Origin: Alphaproteobacteria bacterium
GTDB taxonomy: Bacteria; Pseudomonadota; Alphaproteobacteria; RF32; CAG-239
Direction of reading: 5' to 3'
DNA length: 46,764 nt
Assembly (NCBI GenBank): GCA_017465945.1
Contig: JAFTVD010000021.1
Coordinates: 1 to 46,764 of the forward strand
A model generated the notes under the pieces. The model was not told the DNA's origin. It searched no databases and worked only from the letters and a program-made list of their open reading frames with translations. Both the position numbers and the translations under genes were made by a program. Positions 16,517-27,554 of the stretch are shown here, piece by piece (positions within the stretch are counted from its first letter, which is position 1; each line of letters begins with the position of its first letter).

Positions 16517-17987
16517 ATTGGGATATTGGAAGGTAAATTGAAAATGTGGTGATATTATTTTCAGATTGTACAGTCATATTACCACGATGTCTTTTAATTA
16601 TTTGTGAAACAATAGCAAGTCCTAAACCTGTTCCTTTAATGTTTTGGTTTTTGTGAGATTGAAGACGATAAAAACGTTCGGTTAGGCGCTCTAAATCTTC
16701 TTTTGGGATGGTTGTTGAATTGTTTTCTATATCTATTCTTATGGCGTCTCCCTCTTTTATATCATAATAGCGATGAGGTGGAATTGCATTTACTTTTTGA
16801 GTCTGTATAGAAATTTGTGTTGATGGAAACGCATATTTGGTAGCATTATCCATTAGGTTTTGTAGAACTTGGGTAATTTGGTGTTGGTCTGCGGTTATTT
16901 GAGAAGTTCTTGCTAATTTAGTTTTTATAGTTAAATCTTTTTCTTTTAATTTTAGTTCAAGAGCTGATTTTATTTCTTTTATTAGGTTATTTACATTGAT
17001 TTTATCTGTTGGAGGGGTGTCTACAGTTAATTCAATTTTGGATAAAGATAGAAGGTTTTCAATTAGTGAAGACATGAAAAAAGTTTGTTCTTGCATGATA
17101 TGAAGAAATTTTTCACGAGCCACTTCGTCATCTTTGGCAGAGGTTTGAAGAGTTTCAATAAAACCAGATATTACAGATAAGGGTGTTCTTAATTCGTGTG
17201 AAGCATTGGCTACAAAGTCTTGATGTAACTTTTCTAATTGCAAGGCTTTGGTTAAATCATAAAAAGAAACAACAGCAACGATATCTCCTTTGGCAAACCA
17301 AGGAAGAGTACTAATTTGAATATAAAATTTGGGTTTGTTTTTTACATTTGCTAGTGGGATTGTTAAATCTTCTTTACGGCTTAAACCATCAAGAATTTTG
17401 GAAAGAGATATTTTAAATTTATCATTATTGATGATTGTTGTAAAATCTACGCCATTTATGTCTTCTTGAAAGAGAGTTCTTGCGGATAAATTTGCTCCAA
17501 TTATTAAGCCAAGTTTTGATACCATGAATAATGGATAAGGTAGGGTATCTAAAACAGCGGCATCTGAAAGAGTTCTGTTTTCTAGTGTTTCGGCTTTTGT
17601 TGACCAGAATTTGTGCATAGAGTTAATGGCGGTGATTAGGTTTTTGGTTTCTTTTTCTGTAATGTTGTTTAATAACTCTTCTTCTGTAGCGCCGGATGAT
17701 AATTTAGAGATATATTTTTTTATTTGTTGTAATTCTGATGAAATCGGCATTAAAAATATTACATTGAAGAAAAGAATAGATATGTATGAATATATTGCAA
17801 GTGGAATGCTTAATACATCAAAAATGGCTAAAAGTAAAAAAATAGAGCCAGCAGGAAATGATAGTATTAAAACTCGTGTAGCAAAACCGGAGTTTTTATC
17901 AATTCCTAGTAATTCTTCATCATTTAACATTTGAATATCTCTAAAATTTTTGTAGACTGAATTGGTTGGTCTTAGTATATTATGCAC
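16515..17987 (-). CDS. PhoR-like sensor histidine kinase with degenerate G1 box
   Basis: A 490-residue membrane kinase. Two adjacent membrane segments (about 38-58 and 62-81) are followed by a linker, a PAS-like domain (about 145-245), a HisKA domain with phosphoacceptor His264 in ASHELRTP, an N box (QNLMDNATKYAF, near 376-387) and a G2 box (KGTGLGLAIV). The G1 box, normally D-x-G-x-G-I-P, reads N-N-S-T-T-I-P near 422-428, so the ATP-contacting Asp and both Gly are missing. No response regulator or phosphate-transport gene is adjacent. No clear Shine-Dalgarno precedes ATG 17987; Met20 (17930) is a plausible alternative and would leave more room for promoters next to divergent mutS. Confidence 0.85.
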   Translation of the reverse strand: MHNILRPTNSVYKNFRDIQMLNDEELLGIDKNSGFATRVLILSFPAGSIFLLLAIFDVLSIPLAIYSYISILFFNVIFLMPISSELQQIKKYISKLSSGATEEELLNNITEKETKNLITAINSMHKFWSTKAETLENRTLSDAAVLDTLPYPLFMVSKLGLIIGANLSARTLFQEDINGVDFTTIINNDKFKISLSKILDGLSRKEDLTIPLANVKNKPKFYIQISTLPWFAKGDIVAVVSFYDLTKALQLEKLHQDFVANASHELRTPLSVISGFIETLQTSAKDDEVAREKFLHIMQEQTFFMSSLIENLLSLSKIELTVDTPPTDKINVNNLIKEIKSALELKLKEKDLTIKTKLARTSQITADQHQITQVLQNLMDNATKYAFPSTQISIQTQKVNAIPPHRYYDIKEGDAIRIDIENNSTTIPKEDLERLTERFYRLQSHKNQNIKGTGLGLAIVSQIIKRHRGNMTVQSENNITTFSIYLPISQ

Positions 17988-18033
17988 TAAGTTTAGAATT
18001 GGTTAATTTATAGAGCTTTTATGGAAAAATGAA

Positions 18034-20799
18034 ATGATTGAAGATGTGATTGATAATAATGAAAAAATAGAAAATAAGATAGCTCTAAAAAGTTCTGAAA
18101 GAGCAACGTTTAAGGATACGGAAAATATAAAAACAACTCCTGCGATGGATAGGTTTTTAGAATTAAAAAGAGAACATCCAGAATATTTGTTATTTTATAG
18201 GATGGGGGATTTTTATGAATTGTTTTTTGAAGATGCGGTAGTAGTATCTGAAGCGATAGGTTTAACCCTTACAACAAGAAGTAAGTTAGGGGATAAAGAA
18301 ATTCCTATGTGTGGTGTTCCTTTTCATGCGTATGAAATATATCTAGCTAGACTTATCAAACAAGGATTTAAGGTTGCTATTGCGGAACAAACAGAAGATC
18401 CGAAAGAAGCAAAAAAAAGAAAGGGTGCTAGCGCTGTTGTTAGACGTGATGTTGTTAGACTTGTAACATCTGGTACAGTTACAGAAGAAAACCTTTTAGA
18501 TGCAAAAAGAAATAATTTTATTGTATCTAGTTTTGTTAGAGAAAAAGAGATAGGTGTTGCATGGGTAGATATTTCTACAGGTGCTTTTTTTATGCAAAGG
18601 ACTGAAGTTGGACGACAAAAAACTGTAGAAGTTTTAGCGACAGCTTTGGCTAGATTTGATGTTAAAGAAGTTTTGTTTGAAGATGGTTTACTTGAAAAAC
18701 CAGAGTTTTTCCCGTTGTTTGGTGAATATAGAGATAAATTATCAATAAGGTCAAAGGCGCTTTATAATATTCATAGTGCTGAAAATGTTTTGCTTAAAGC
18801 TTATAAAGTTAAGACAATGCAGTCGTTTGGTGATTTTTCAAAAGCAGAATTGATTGCGGCAGGTGTTTTGTTTGAATATATTGAAACAACACAAAAAGGT
18901 AAGCTTCCTCTTATACAATTACCTAAACATGTTGTTGGTAGTAATATTATGGAAGTGGATGGACCAACAAGAAGAAGCTTGGAGTTAATAGAGCCTACAA
19001 CCGAAAAAGGTATTAGTTTATTAAAAGTTATTGATAGAACAATAACTCCAGCTGGGGGACGATTGTTGGCTGAAAGACTTGCTATGCCAATTATGGATAT
19101 TGAGGAGATAAATAATAGGCTTGATTGTGTGTCGTTCTTTTTAGATAATCCAAATGTTAGAAATGAAGTTAGGAAAGCTTTAAAACGTTGTTTTGATGCA
19201 GAAAGATCTATTGGAAGATTAAGCCTTGAACGTGGTAGTCCAAGAGATTTGTATGAGCTTGCTTATTCGTTGAAGGTTATTCCTAGGGTAAAAGAAGCAA
19301 TTATTGGTTTTAAAACTTATCAAAAAGATAGTGTTTATGCTCATACACCTTTGTATTTGTTTGACAAGGTTAATGGTTTTGGTAATCACTCTGAATTAGT
19401 ATTTGAAGTGCTTAACTTGTTTGTAAATGATGTTAATGCTTTACCAAAGATTGCGAGAAATGGTGGATTTATAAAAAATGGTGTAAATGCAACGCTAGAT
19501 TATTTGCATGATATTAAAAATTTGTGTGAACCAAAATGTGAGGAATTACGTAAAAAGTATGTGGATATAACAGGAGTTAGTTCTTTAAAGATAAAGAATA
19601 ATTCTGTTATTGGGTATTATGTTGAAGTTCCATCTAAAAATGCTAGTGCGCTATTAGAGAATGGTATGTTTATTCATAGACAGTCAGTTTTAAATGCCGT
19701 AAGATTTACAACAGAAGAGTTGATGAAATTAGAAAACGAAGTGATGTCTGCTGATGAAGAAGCATTAAAAATAGAACTTGAAATTTTTGATAAGTTAAGA
19801 GAATTTGCTTTAGGGCAGGCTGCTGAAATTGCTAAATCTGTTCAGATATTGGCAGAAATTGATGTGGCATCATCTTTGGCAGAGCTTGCATTAGAATATG
19901 ATTATGCTAGACCGATTGTTGATGATAGTCTTGATTTTGATGTAATAGATGGCAGACATCCTGTTGTTGAAGTAGCTATGAAACTTGCTGGTAATGGTAG
20001 TTTTGTAGGAAATGATTGTAAGCTTAATTATAATGATGATAGAATTTGGCTTTTAACTGGTCCTAATATGGCAGGTAAATCAACCTTTTTAAGACAAAAT
20101 GCTTTGATTGCAATTTTGGCACAGATGGGAAGTTTTGTGCCAGCTAAAAGTGCAAAAATTGGTGTGATTGATAAAGTATTTTCTAGGGTTGGTGCTAGTG
20201 ATGATTTGGCTAGAGGACGTTCTACTTTTATGGTGGAAATGGTAGAAACTGCTGCAATTTTGAATAGAGCTGGTGAACGTTCGTTTGTGATACTAGATGA
20301 AATTGGACGAGGAACTGCAACATTTGATGGTTTATCTATTGCTTGGGCTGTGGTTGAGCAATTATCTGAAATTAATAAATGTAGAACAATTTTTGCAACT
20401 CACTATCATGAACTAGTTAAATTAAAAGACAGACTTGATGCAATTAGTTTGAGATGTATGAAAATAAAAGAATATGAAGGTGATGTTATTTTTATGCATG
20501 AAGTAATTAGTGGGGCGGCAGATAGGTCTTATGGTATTCATGTGGCAAAATTGGCAGGACTTCCTAAACTTACAATAAATAGAGCTGAACAAGTTTTAAA
20601 ACTTTTGGAAAATGAAAAACAAAATAAGGTGATGAGTTCGGTTGAGGTTGATTTACCTTTGTTTGCTGTTTTGCAAGAAAAAGAAGAACAAGTTGAAGAG
20701 GTTAGTCCTGTGGTTGAAGAACTATCGATGATTGATGTAGATAGTTTAAGCCCAAGAGAAGCGCTAGATGTACTTTATAAATTAAAGGATATGTTATAA
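18034..20799 (+). CDS. mutS: DNA mismatch repair protein MutS
   Basis: A 921-residue mismatch-recognition ATPase. The mismatch-wedge motif appears as YRMGDFYELF in the first 65 residues, Walker A as GPNMAGKST near 675, Walker B as ILDEIGRGTATFDG near 752, and the trans-acting FATHYHEL motif after it. A 35-40 residue hydrophilic extension precedes the conserved AMDRFLELK start, and a C-terminal helical region ends the protein. It is transcribed divergently from the kinase gene. Its last six bases overlap the end of the convergent ABC gene. No mutL is nearby. Confidence 0.97.
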   Translation: MIEDVIDNNEKIENKIALKSSERATFKDTENIKTTPAMDRFLELKREHPEYLLFYRMGDFYELFFEDAVVVSEAIGLTLTTRSKLGDKEIPMCGVPFHAYEIYLARLIKQGFKVAIAEQTEDPKEAKKRKGASAVVRRDVVRLVTSGTVTEENLLDAKRNNFIVSSFVREKEIGVAWVDISTGAFFMQRTEVGRQKTVEVLATALARFDVKEVLFEDGLLEKPEFFPLFGEYRDKLSIRSKALYNIHSAENVLLKAYKVKTMQSFGDFSKAELIAAGVLFEYIETTQKGKLPLIQLPKHVVGSNIMEVDGPTRRSLELIEPTTEKGISLLKVIDRTITPAGGRLLAERLAMPIMDIEEINNRLDCVSFFLDNPNVRNEVRKALKRCFDAERSIGRLSLERGSPRDLYELAYSLKVIPRVKEAIIGFKTYQKDSVYAHTPLYLFDKVNGFGNHSELVFEVLNLFVNDVNALPKIARNGGFIKNGVNATLDYLHDIKNLCEPKCEELRKKYVDITGVSSLKIKNNSVIGYYVEVPSKNASALLENGMFIHRQSVLNAVRFTTEELMKLENEVMSADEEALKIELEIFDKLREFALGQAAEIAKSVQILAEIDVASSLAELALEYDYARPIVDDSLDFDVIDGRHPVVEVAMKLAGNGSFVGNDCKLNYNDDRIWLLTGPNMAGKSTFLRQNALIAILAQMGSFVPAKSAKIGVIDKVFSRVGASDDLARGRSTFMVEMVETAAILNRAGERSFVILDEIGRGTATFDGLSIAWAVVEQLSEINKCRTIFATHYHELVKLKDRLDAISLRCMKIKEYEGDVIFMHEVISGAADRSYGIHVAKLAGLPKLTINRAEQVLKLLENEKQNKVMSSVEVDLPLFAVLQEKEEQVEEVSPVVEELSMIDVDSLSPREALDVLYKLKDML

Positions 20800-22533
20800 A
20801 TAACCTTCGGTTTGAAGTTTATAAAGATGGTAGAATGTGCCATCTTTATTTTTTAGGAGCTCTTTAATTGTTCCTTCTTCGATAATTTTGCCATTATCTA
20901 AAACGATAATTCGGTCCATATTTTTTAAGGTAGATAAGCGGTGGGCTATGGCTATTACGGTTTTATTTTTCATAATGTTTGAAAGAGCTTTTTCTATGGC
21001 AAGTTCCGAATCGCTATCTAAAGCTGATGTTGCTTCGTCTAGGATTAAGATTGGAGTATTTTTTAAGATGCTTTGAGCAATAGAGATACGTTGGCGCTCG
21101 CCACCTGAAAGTTTTACACCTCGTTCACCGATTATACTATCATAACCTAAAGGCATTTTTTCTATTATATCATGAATGTGTGCAAGTTTGCATGCGTTTA
21201 TGATGTCGTCAAAGGTGGCGTTTTTGTTGGCAAATTTTAGGTTATCCATAATTGAGCGATTAAATAAGCAAGGTTCTTGTGAGATTAGGGATATATTTTG
21301 ATGAAGTGAAAAGAGGGTTGTTTTGGATATATCTTGATTTGAAATTAAGATTTTTCCTTTGTTTAAGTTATATGAACGAAGGATTAATTTTATTAAGGTT
21401 GATTTACCTGAGCCTGACAAACCGACAAGACCGATTTTTTCGTTTGGTTTGATAGAAAGATTTAAGTTATTAAATAGTGGTTTGTCTTTGGAGTATTGGA
21501 AAGATACATCCTTGAAACAAATGGAATTATCTTTTAGTTTTAGCTTTTTAGCATTTGGAATATCTTTTATTTCAAATGGCTGATATAATAATTCTAGAGT
21601 ATCATCTATAGAGGCTTTTATAGAGATTAATTCACCAATTAAGTATGCAGTTTGTTCTATATGGTCATTTAGACGCATGGAAAGAGTTGTAGCTAGTATA
21701 ATATGTTCTAAAGATAGATTTTGATAGTAATAAAAAGCAATTATGATTGCTAAATTTAGCACCATAAATAAGGTAATTAATAAAGTGTTTTGAATTCTTG
21801 ATATACCTCTTATATGTGCTTCTTTTTGGCGGGCTCGTATGTAGATGTTTGCTTGGTGACGGAGTTTCTTTTTTTCATGATAAAGTGATGATGTTGATTT
21901 TACTAATCTTGCATTAGCAATAGAATCAACTAATATTCCCATTATTTTGGAGTTTTCATTACTTCTGATTTTAACATAACTTTTTACTTTTTGAAGGACT
22001 TTGTATGTGATAGATAAATTTATAACACTTAAAATAAATAAAATGGCACAAAATAAAGGTGAAATATTATAAAAAATGAAAAATGTTACAACAAAAGTAC
22101 TTAAATTTGGTAATATATAAGCTCTGATGTTTCCAAATAATTGACACATTGAATTAATGAGGGTTCCTGTTTTGCCTAAAATTACGCCACTTTGGTTTGT
22201 GTCAAAAAAGTTTGGTGAGTGAGCGTGATTGTGAGCAAACAAGGTGTTATGTAGAGACATTTGGTAGCGGATTTTTACCCTTGCATCAATTTGAATGCGA
22301 ATGTAGTTAATAAGGTCTATGGTTATTTGAATAAGGGCAAAGATTATTATGTATGATAAAAGGGTTGAGTTAAAAGAGTTGCTTAAATCTTTTGCAATAA
22401 AATTCAATATTTTGGCATAATAAATATGTGCAAAAGATGAAAGAGCATCCGGAAGCAATGCTAAAATTGAGGAAGTGATAAAAAATAATTTGCATTTTTT
22501 GATAGTGGAGATGAAAAATTTATAGATATTCAT
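20794..22533 (-). CDS. ABC exporter half-transporter, second subunit
   Basis: A 579-residue fused membrane-ATPase exporter. Six membrane helices lie within residues 15-300. The ATPase has Walker A GLSGSGKST (371-379), signature LSGGERQR (475-482), Walker B ILILDE (495-500) and H-loop His531, all canonical. Its ribosome binding site GGAG sits within the last codons of the upstream exporter gene, two bases from its stop, so the two are coupled and probably form a heterodimer. The substrate is not evident; lipid, glycolipid or drug export are all possible. It converges on mutS with a six-base overlap. Confidence 0.9.
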   Translation of the reverse strand: MNIYKFFISTIKKCKLFFITSSILALLPDALSSFAHIYYAKILNFIAKDLSNSFNSTLLSYIIIFALIQITIDLINYIRIQIDARVKIRYQMSLHNTLFAHNHAHSPNFFDTNQSGVILGKTGTLINSMCQLFGNIRAYILPNLSTFVVTFFIFYNISPLFCAILFILSVINLSITYKVLQKVKSYVKIRSNENSKIMGILVDSIANARLVKSTSSLYHEKKKLRHQANIYIRARQKEAHIRGISRIQNTLLITLFMVLNLAIIIAFYYYQNLSLEHIILATTLSMRLNDHIEQTAYLIGELISIKASIDDTLELLYQPFEIKDIPNAKKLKLKDNSICFKDVSFQYSKDKPLFNNLNLSIKPNEKIGLVGLSGSGKSTLIKLILRSYNLNKGKILISNQDISKTTLFSLHQNISLISQEPCLFNRSIMDNLKFANKNATFDDIINACKLAHIHDIIEKMPLGYDSIIGERGVKLSGGERQRISIAQSILKNTPILILDEATSALDSDSELAIEKALSNIMKNKTVIAIAHRLSTLKNMDRIIVLDNGKIIEEGTIKELLKNKDGTFYHLYKLQTEGYL

Positions 22534-22535
22534 GA

Positions 22536-24302
22536 TTATTTATCTCCTTTTTGAGTATTAAAGTTTAAGTAGCCATCTGCTTGGAGTGAGTAGAAGTGCT
22601 TAAATACACCTTTTTTCTTCTTTAAGAGATTTTGAGGGGTATCGTCTTCTATTATTTTTCCATTATCAAGGACAATTATTCTATCCATTGAGCGAAGAGT
22701 TGATAGGCGGTGAGCTATGGCAATTACGGTTTTGTGGTTCATTAGATTTGAAAGTGCTTGTTGAATAGCAAATTCAGCTTCGCTGTCAAGAGCAGAGGTT
22801 GCTTCATCAAGGATTAGAATTGGTGCATCTTGGAGAATGGCTCGAGCTATGGCTATACGTTGGCGCTCGCCACCAGAAAGAAGAATTCCTCGCTCTCCTA
22901 CAATGCTATCGTAGCCGTTTTTTAGTCCCATAATGGTATCATGAATGTGGGCAAGTTTGCAGGCATTGATAATTTCATCATTTGATGCTTTGGGTTTGGT
23001 AATTTTTAGATTTTCAAGCAAACTTCGGTTAAATAGGGTTACATCTTGTGGAACATAAGAGATATTTTTATGAAGTGAAAATTCGGTTATGTCTGATATA
23101 TCGTGATTGTCTATAAGAATTTTTCCTTTTTGAGGTGTATAAGAGCGAAGAAGAAGATTAATTAAACTTGATTTACCACTACCAGATGAGCCAACAAGAC
23201 CTATTTTTTGATATGGCTTTATGGAGATGTTCAAATTTTTGAAAACTTCTTTTTCTTTGATGTATGAAAAAGTTATATCTTGATATTCAATAGATGGTGA
23301 TTTTATTTTTAAGGCATAGGCATTTTCTTTGTCTTTTATTTCTATTGGTTTAAATATTAAGTCAATATTTGATTTTAACTCTCCTAAATTTTGAAAGAAA
23401 GATGTAGAAACTCTTGATAAATTACCTAGCTCAGAAAGTAGCATATTTATGGCGCTAAAAGAAAAATATGCTAAACCTAAATTTAAGTTATCATAAATAG
23501 CAAAATAAATTATGGCAAAATAGCAAGAGATTGTAAATATAGTTTCTGTAAATTCTAGAATAAAAGTTGATGAAGCACGATTGTTTTCGCACTCATAAGT
23601 GGAATGAAGATATTTTTTTAAGATTTTGAACGCATTAATCTTTTCAGAAAATATAGAGCCTGTATATTTTACGAGTTTGTAGTTTGTGATACTATCTGTA
23701 TTAAAAGCAACATAGTCTTTTTCTAGCTTTCCACGTGTAGCCCATAAATTATGAATAGTTTTACCTAATTTTTTGATGATTAAATAAAAGGGAATTGATA
23801 ATATTATAATTGTAAGAGCAAGTTTGGGGCAACTATTGGCAATAATTGAAAAGGCAAAAATAAAGTTAATGATTGGGCGAATTAAACCAAAAAGTAAGTC
23901 CATTGATAGATAGTTAAATGTGTTAGAGGCAGAAGTAATGGCGGTTGAAATACGGCCAGTCATTTCATCATCAAAATAACGAGTGTTGTGGTGATGAACA
24001 TGATTAAACATTTCTAGAGTTATGTTGGAGGTAAATGTTGATTCTGCATCAACCTTTATGGTACTTAAAAAATATTGATTGATAGCTTGAAGTACTTTTA
24101 AGATGATAAATAAAATAAACCAAAATAAAATGCTATCTATGGCAAGTGTTTTTGTTTCTATACTAAAACAGTTTATGATTTTGGATGTTACGTATGGTGT
24201 TATGCTTAAGGCAATAGATGCTAATATAAAAGAAAGGGCATAAGGGATAAATAAGTGTTTTAATTTTTTTATATTAGTAAAAATTAGTTTTGTTAAATTC
24301 AT
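22536..24302 (-). CDS. ABC exporter half-transporter, first subunit
   Basis: A 588-residue exporter with an N-terminal six-helix membrane domain and a C-terminal ATPase: Walker A GSSGSGKSS, signature LSGGERQRIAIARAIL, Walker B ILDEATSALDSEAE, H-loop AIAHRLST. The nucleotide-binding domain is very like that of the downstream partner, which suggests an old duplication. ATG 24302 is chosen over an upstream in-frame GTG at 24347, because AGGA sits eight bases before the ATG and the GTG lies next to the -10 element of the promoter. Both ATPase sites look complete, so the pair need not be asymmetric. Confidence 0.9.
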   Translation of the reverse strand: MNLTKLIFTNIKKLKHLFIPYALSFILASIALSITPYVTSKIINCFSIETKTLAIDSILFWFILFIILKVLQAINQYFLSTIKVDAESTFTSNITLEMFNHVHHHNTRYFDDEMTGRISTAITSASNTFNYLSMDLLFGLIRPIINFIFAFSIIANSCPKLALTIIILSIPFYLIIKKLGKTIHNLWATRGKLEKDYVAFNTDSITNYKLVKYTGSIFSEKINAFKILKKYLHSTYECENNRASSTFILEFTETIFTISCYFAIIYFAIYDNLNLGLAYFSFSAINMLLSELGNLSRVSTSFFQNLGELKSNIDLIFKPIEIKDKENAYALKIKSPSIEYQDITFSYIKEKEVFKNLNISIKPYQKIGLVGSSGSGKSSLINLLLRSYTPQKGKILIDNHDISDITEFSLHKNISYVPQDVTLFNRSLLENLKITKPKASNDEIINACKLAHIHDTIMGLKNGYDSIVGERGILLSGGERQRIAIARAILQDAPILILDEATSALDSEAEFAIQQALSNLMNHKTVIAIAHRLSTLRSMDRIIVLDNGKIIEDDTPQNLLKKKKGVFKHFYSLQADGYLNFNTQKGDK

Positions 24303-24337
24303 AAGTATAGTCCTAATTGTTATTTTTAGTGGAGTGA

Positions 24338-24366
24338 ATAATATCACAAAATTGGGGTATAGTCAA
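24338..24366 (-). promoter_or_regulatory. Promoter of the ABC exporter operon
   Basis: On the minus strand, TTGACT (24361-24366), a 17-base spacer and TATTAT (24338-24343), about 36 bases before the start codon. Confidence 0.65.
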
Positions 24367-24432
24367 CTTTAAAAATGTGGGGAAAATTTTTTAAAGGTTG
24401 CAGTTTATTTGTTTTGAAAATAGAGTATGGTT

Positions 24433-25443
24433 ATGAAAAAGATTTTGTTTATAGTATTGTTTTTGGTGTGTGTTGCGGGAGGATGGTATCTTTTTGCAAA
24501 TAAGCTTGATTATAATAAAATAGTTTTTGTATTGCCGTCATCAAATCGGGCATCTTCTCCTTATTTTTATAAAAAAGATGGTGATTTCTTTTTAGCTAAT
24601 GATTTGAAACTTGGATTTGAAAAGCTTGGATATGAAGTAGAGTATAGGTTTAGAGAAGATTATGATGACTTAAAGCTTAAAAATGCAGGTAATGTAATTT
24701 ATTTTAAGGGATATTATACTTTTAAAACTCTTCCAAAAGATAATGTGAAAAAGCGTAAGAATGTTTTGTATGTATATTATATGGAAGGGTTATATAAAGA
24801 TATATTTAGTGAGGTTGATGCGGTGGTTAGTGCATCTAAAAAGTTTGTTGATGAGCATATTATTGGTAGTGGCTTTAAAGGGGGGCATATTCCTCAATAT
24901 ACAAATCCTGAACGTTTTAAGAATGCAAATAGTGAGGTTGATAAACAGCATAATGTATTGTTTGTAGGGTCTGATCATTCTAGAAAAGGGCGAAAAAGTG
25001 TAGACTATGCATTGAAGGCTAATGCAAATTTGAGTGTGTATGGAAAATTTTGGGATGAGAGTTTGGATAGAGATGTACTTAAAGGTAGTTATATTGATAA
25101 TGATGAATTGTATAAATATTATGGCAATGCGAAGATTGTTTTAAATGACCACAGAGCGGAGATGGCATATTTTGGGTTTGTTAGTAATAGAATTTATGAT
25201 GTTAGCGCAAGTGGTGGATTTATTTTTACAGATTATGTTGAAGAAATTGAAAAAGAATATGGCGATAGTATTATTATGTATAAAAATTTTGATGAATTTA
25301 ATGAAAAATTACAATATTATTTAGATCATGATGATGAACGTAAAGCACTTGCTAAAAAAGCACAAAAAATTACGCTTGAAAAGTTTACAAACGAGGTTGC
25401 AGCTAAAAAATTTATCGAAATTTTTAAAAGTATAAAAAAATAG
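24433..25443 (+). CDS. Membrane-anchored CgeB-like glycosyltransferase
   Basis: A 336-residue protein. One N-terminal membrane helix (about 4-22, KKILFIVLFLVCVAGGWYLF) with Lys before it predicts cytoplasmic N-terminus and periplasmic body. The body matches the glycosyltransferase family of CgeB (GT-B fold): an N-terminal half with VLYVYYMEG and HIPQYTNPERF, and a C-terminal half with VLFVGSDHSRKGR, AKIVLNDHR and NRIYDVSASGGFIFTDYVEEIE, ending in a helical EERK..LAKKA tail. ATG 24433 is chosen over ATG 24427 by spacing from AGAG. It has a paralogue at 42338-43375 with a cleavable signal peptide. A periplasmic location is unusual because nucleotide sugars are cytoplasmic. Confidence 0.75.
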   Translation: MKKILFIVLFLVCVAGGWYLFANKLDYNKIVFVLPSSNRASSPYFYKKDGDFFLANDLKLGFEKLGYEVEYRFREDYDDLKLKNAGNVIYFKGYYTFKTLPKDNVKKRKNVLYVYYMEGLYKDIFSEVDAVVSASKKFVDEHIIGSGFKGGHIPQYTNPERFKNANSEVDKQHNVLFVGSDHSRKGRKSVDYALKANANLSVYGKFWDESLDRDVLKGSYIDNDELYKYYGNAKIVLNDHRAEMAYFGFVSNRIYDVSASGGFIFTDYVEEIEKEYGDSIIMYKNFDEFNEKLQYYLDHDDERKALAKKAQKITLEKFTNEVAAKKFIEIFKSIKK

Positions 25444-25463
25444 AAAAATATTTTTAATATCAC

Positions 25464-25504
25464 TTGATTTTTTTTAAACCAAACACTAACTAAAGTATTA
25501 GTTA
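25464..25504 (+). promoter_or_regulatory. groESL promoter region with a palindrome
   Basis: CTTGATT (25463-25469) could be a -35 for the housekeeping or heat-shock sigma factor, with TAACTA at 25487-25492 as a weak -10. TAACTAA-AGTA-TTAGTTA (25487-25504) is a perfect 7-bp inverted repeat over the -10 and start site, placed like an operator. It does not match the CIRCE sequence. Confidence 0.45.
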
Positions 25505-25533
25505 ATTTTAATCTAAATTTGTAGGAGTTGTAA

Positions 25534-27494
<1,961 letters not shown>

Positions 27495-27518
27495 TAATTG
27501 CCTTGTTTATAAGAAAAA

Positions 27519-27545
27519 AACCACCGAAAAATCGGTGGTTTTTTG
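27519..27545. terminator. Bidirectional intrinsic terminator
   Basis: AACCACCGA (27519-27527) pairs with TCGGTGGTT (27532-27540), with an A run before and a T run after, so it can end both groEL and the convergent coaD fusion gene. Confidence 0.85.
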
Positions 27546-27554
27546 TTAGGACAA

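Noticed and set aside
25463..25510. CIRCE element before groES
   Set aside because: The palindrome arms and spacer do not match TTAGCACTC-N9-GAGTGCTAA.
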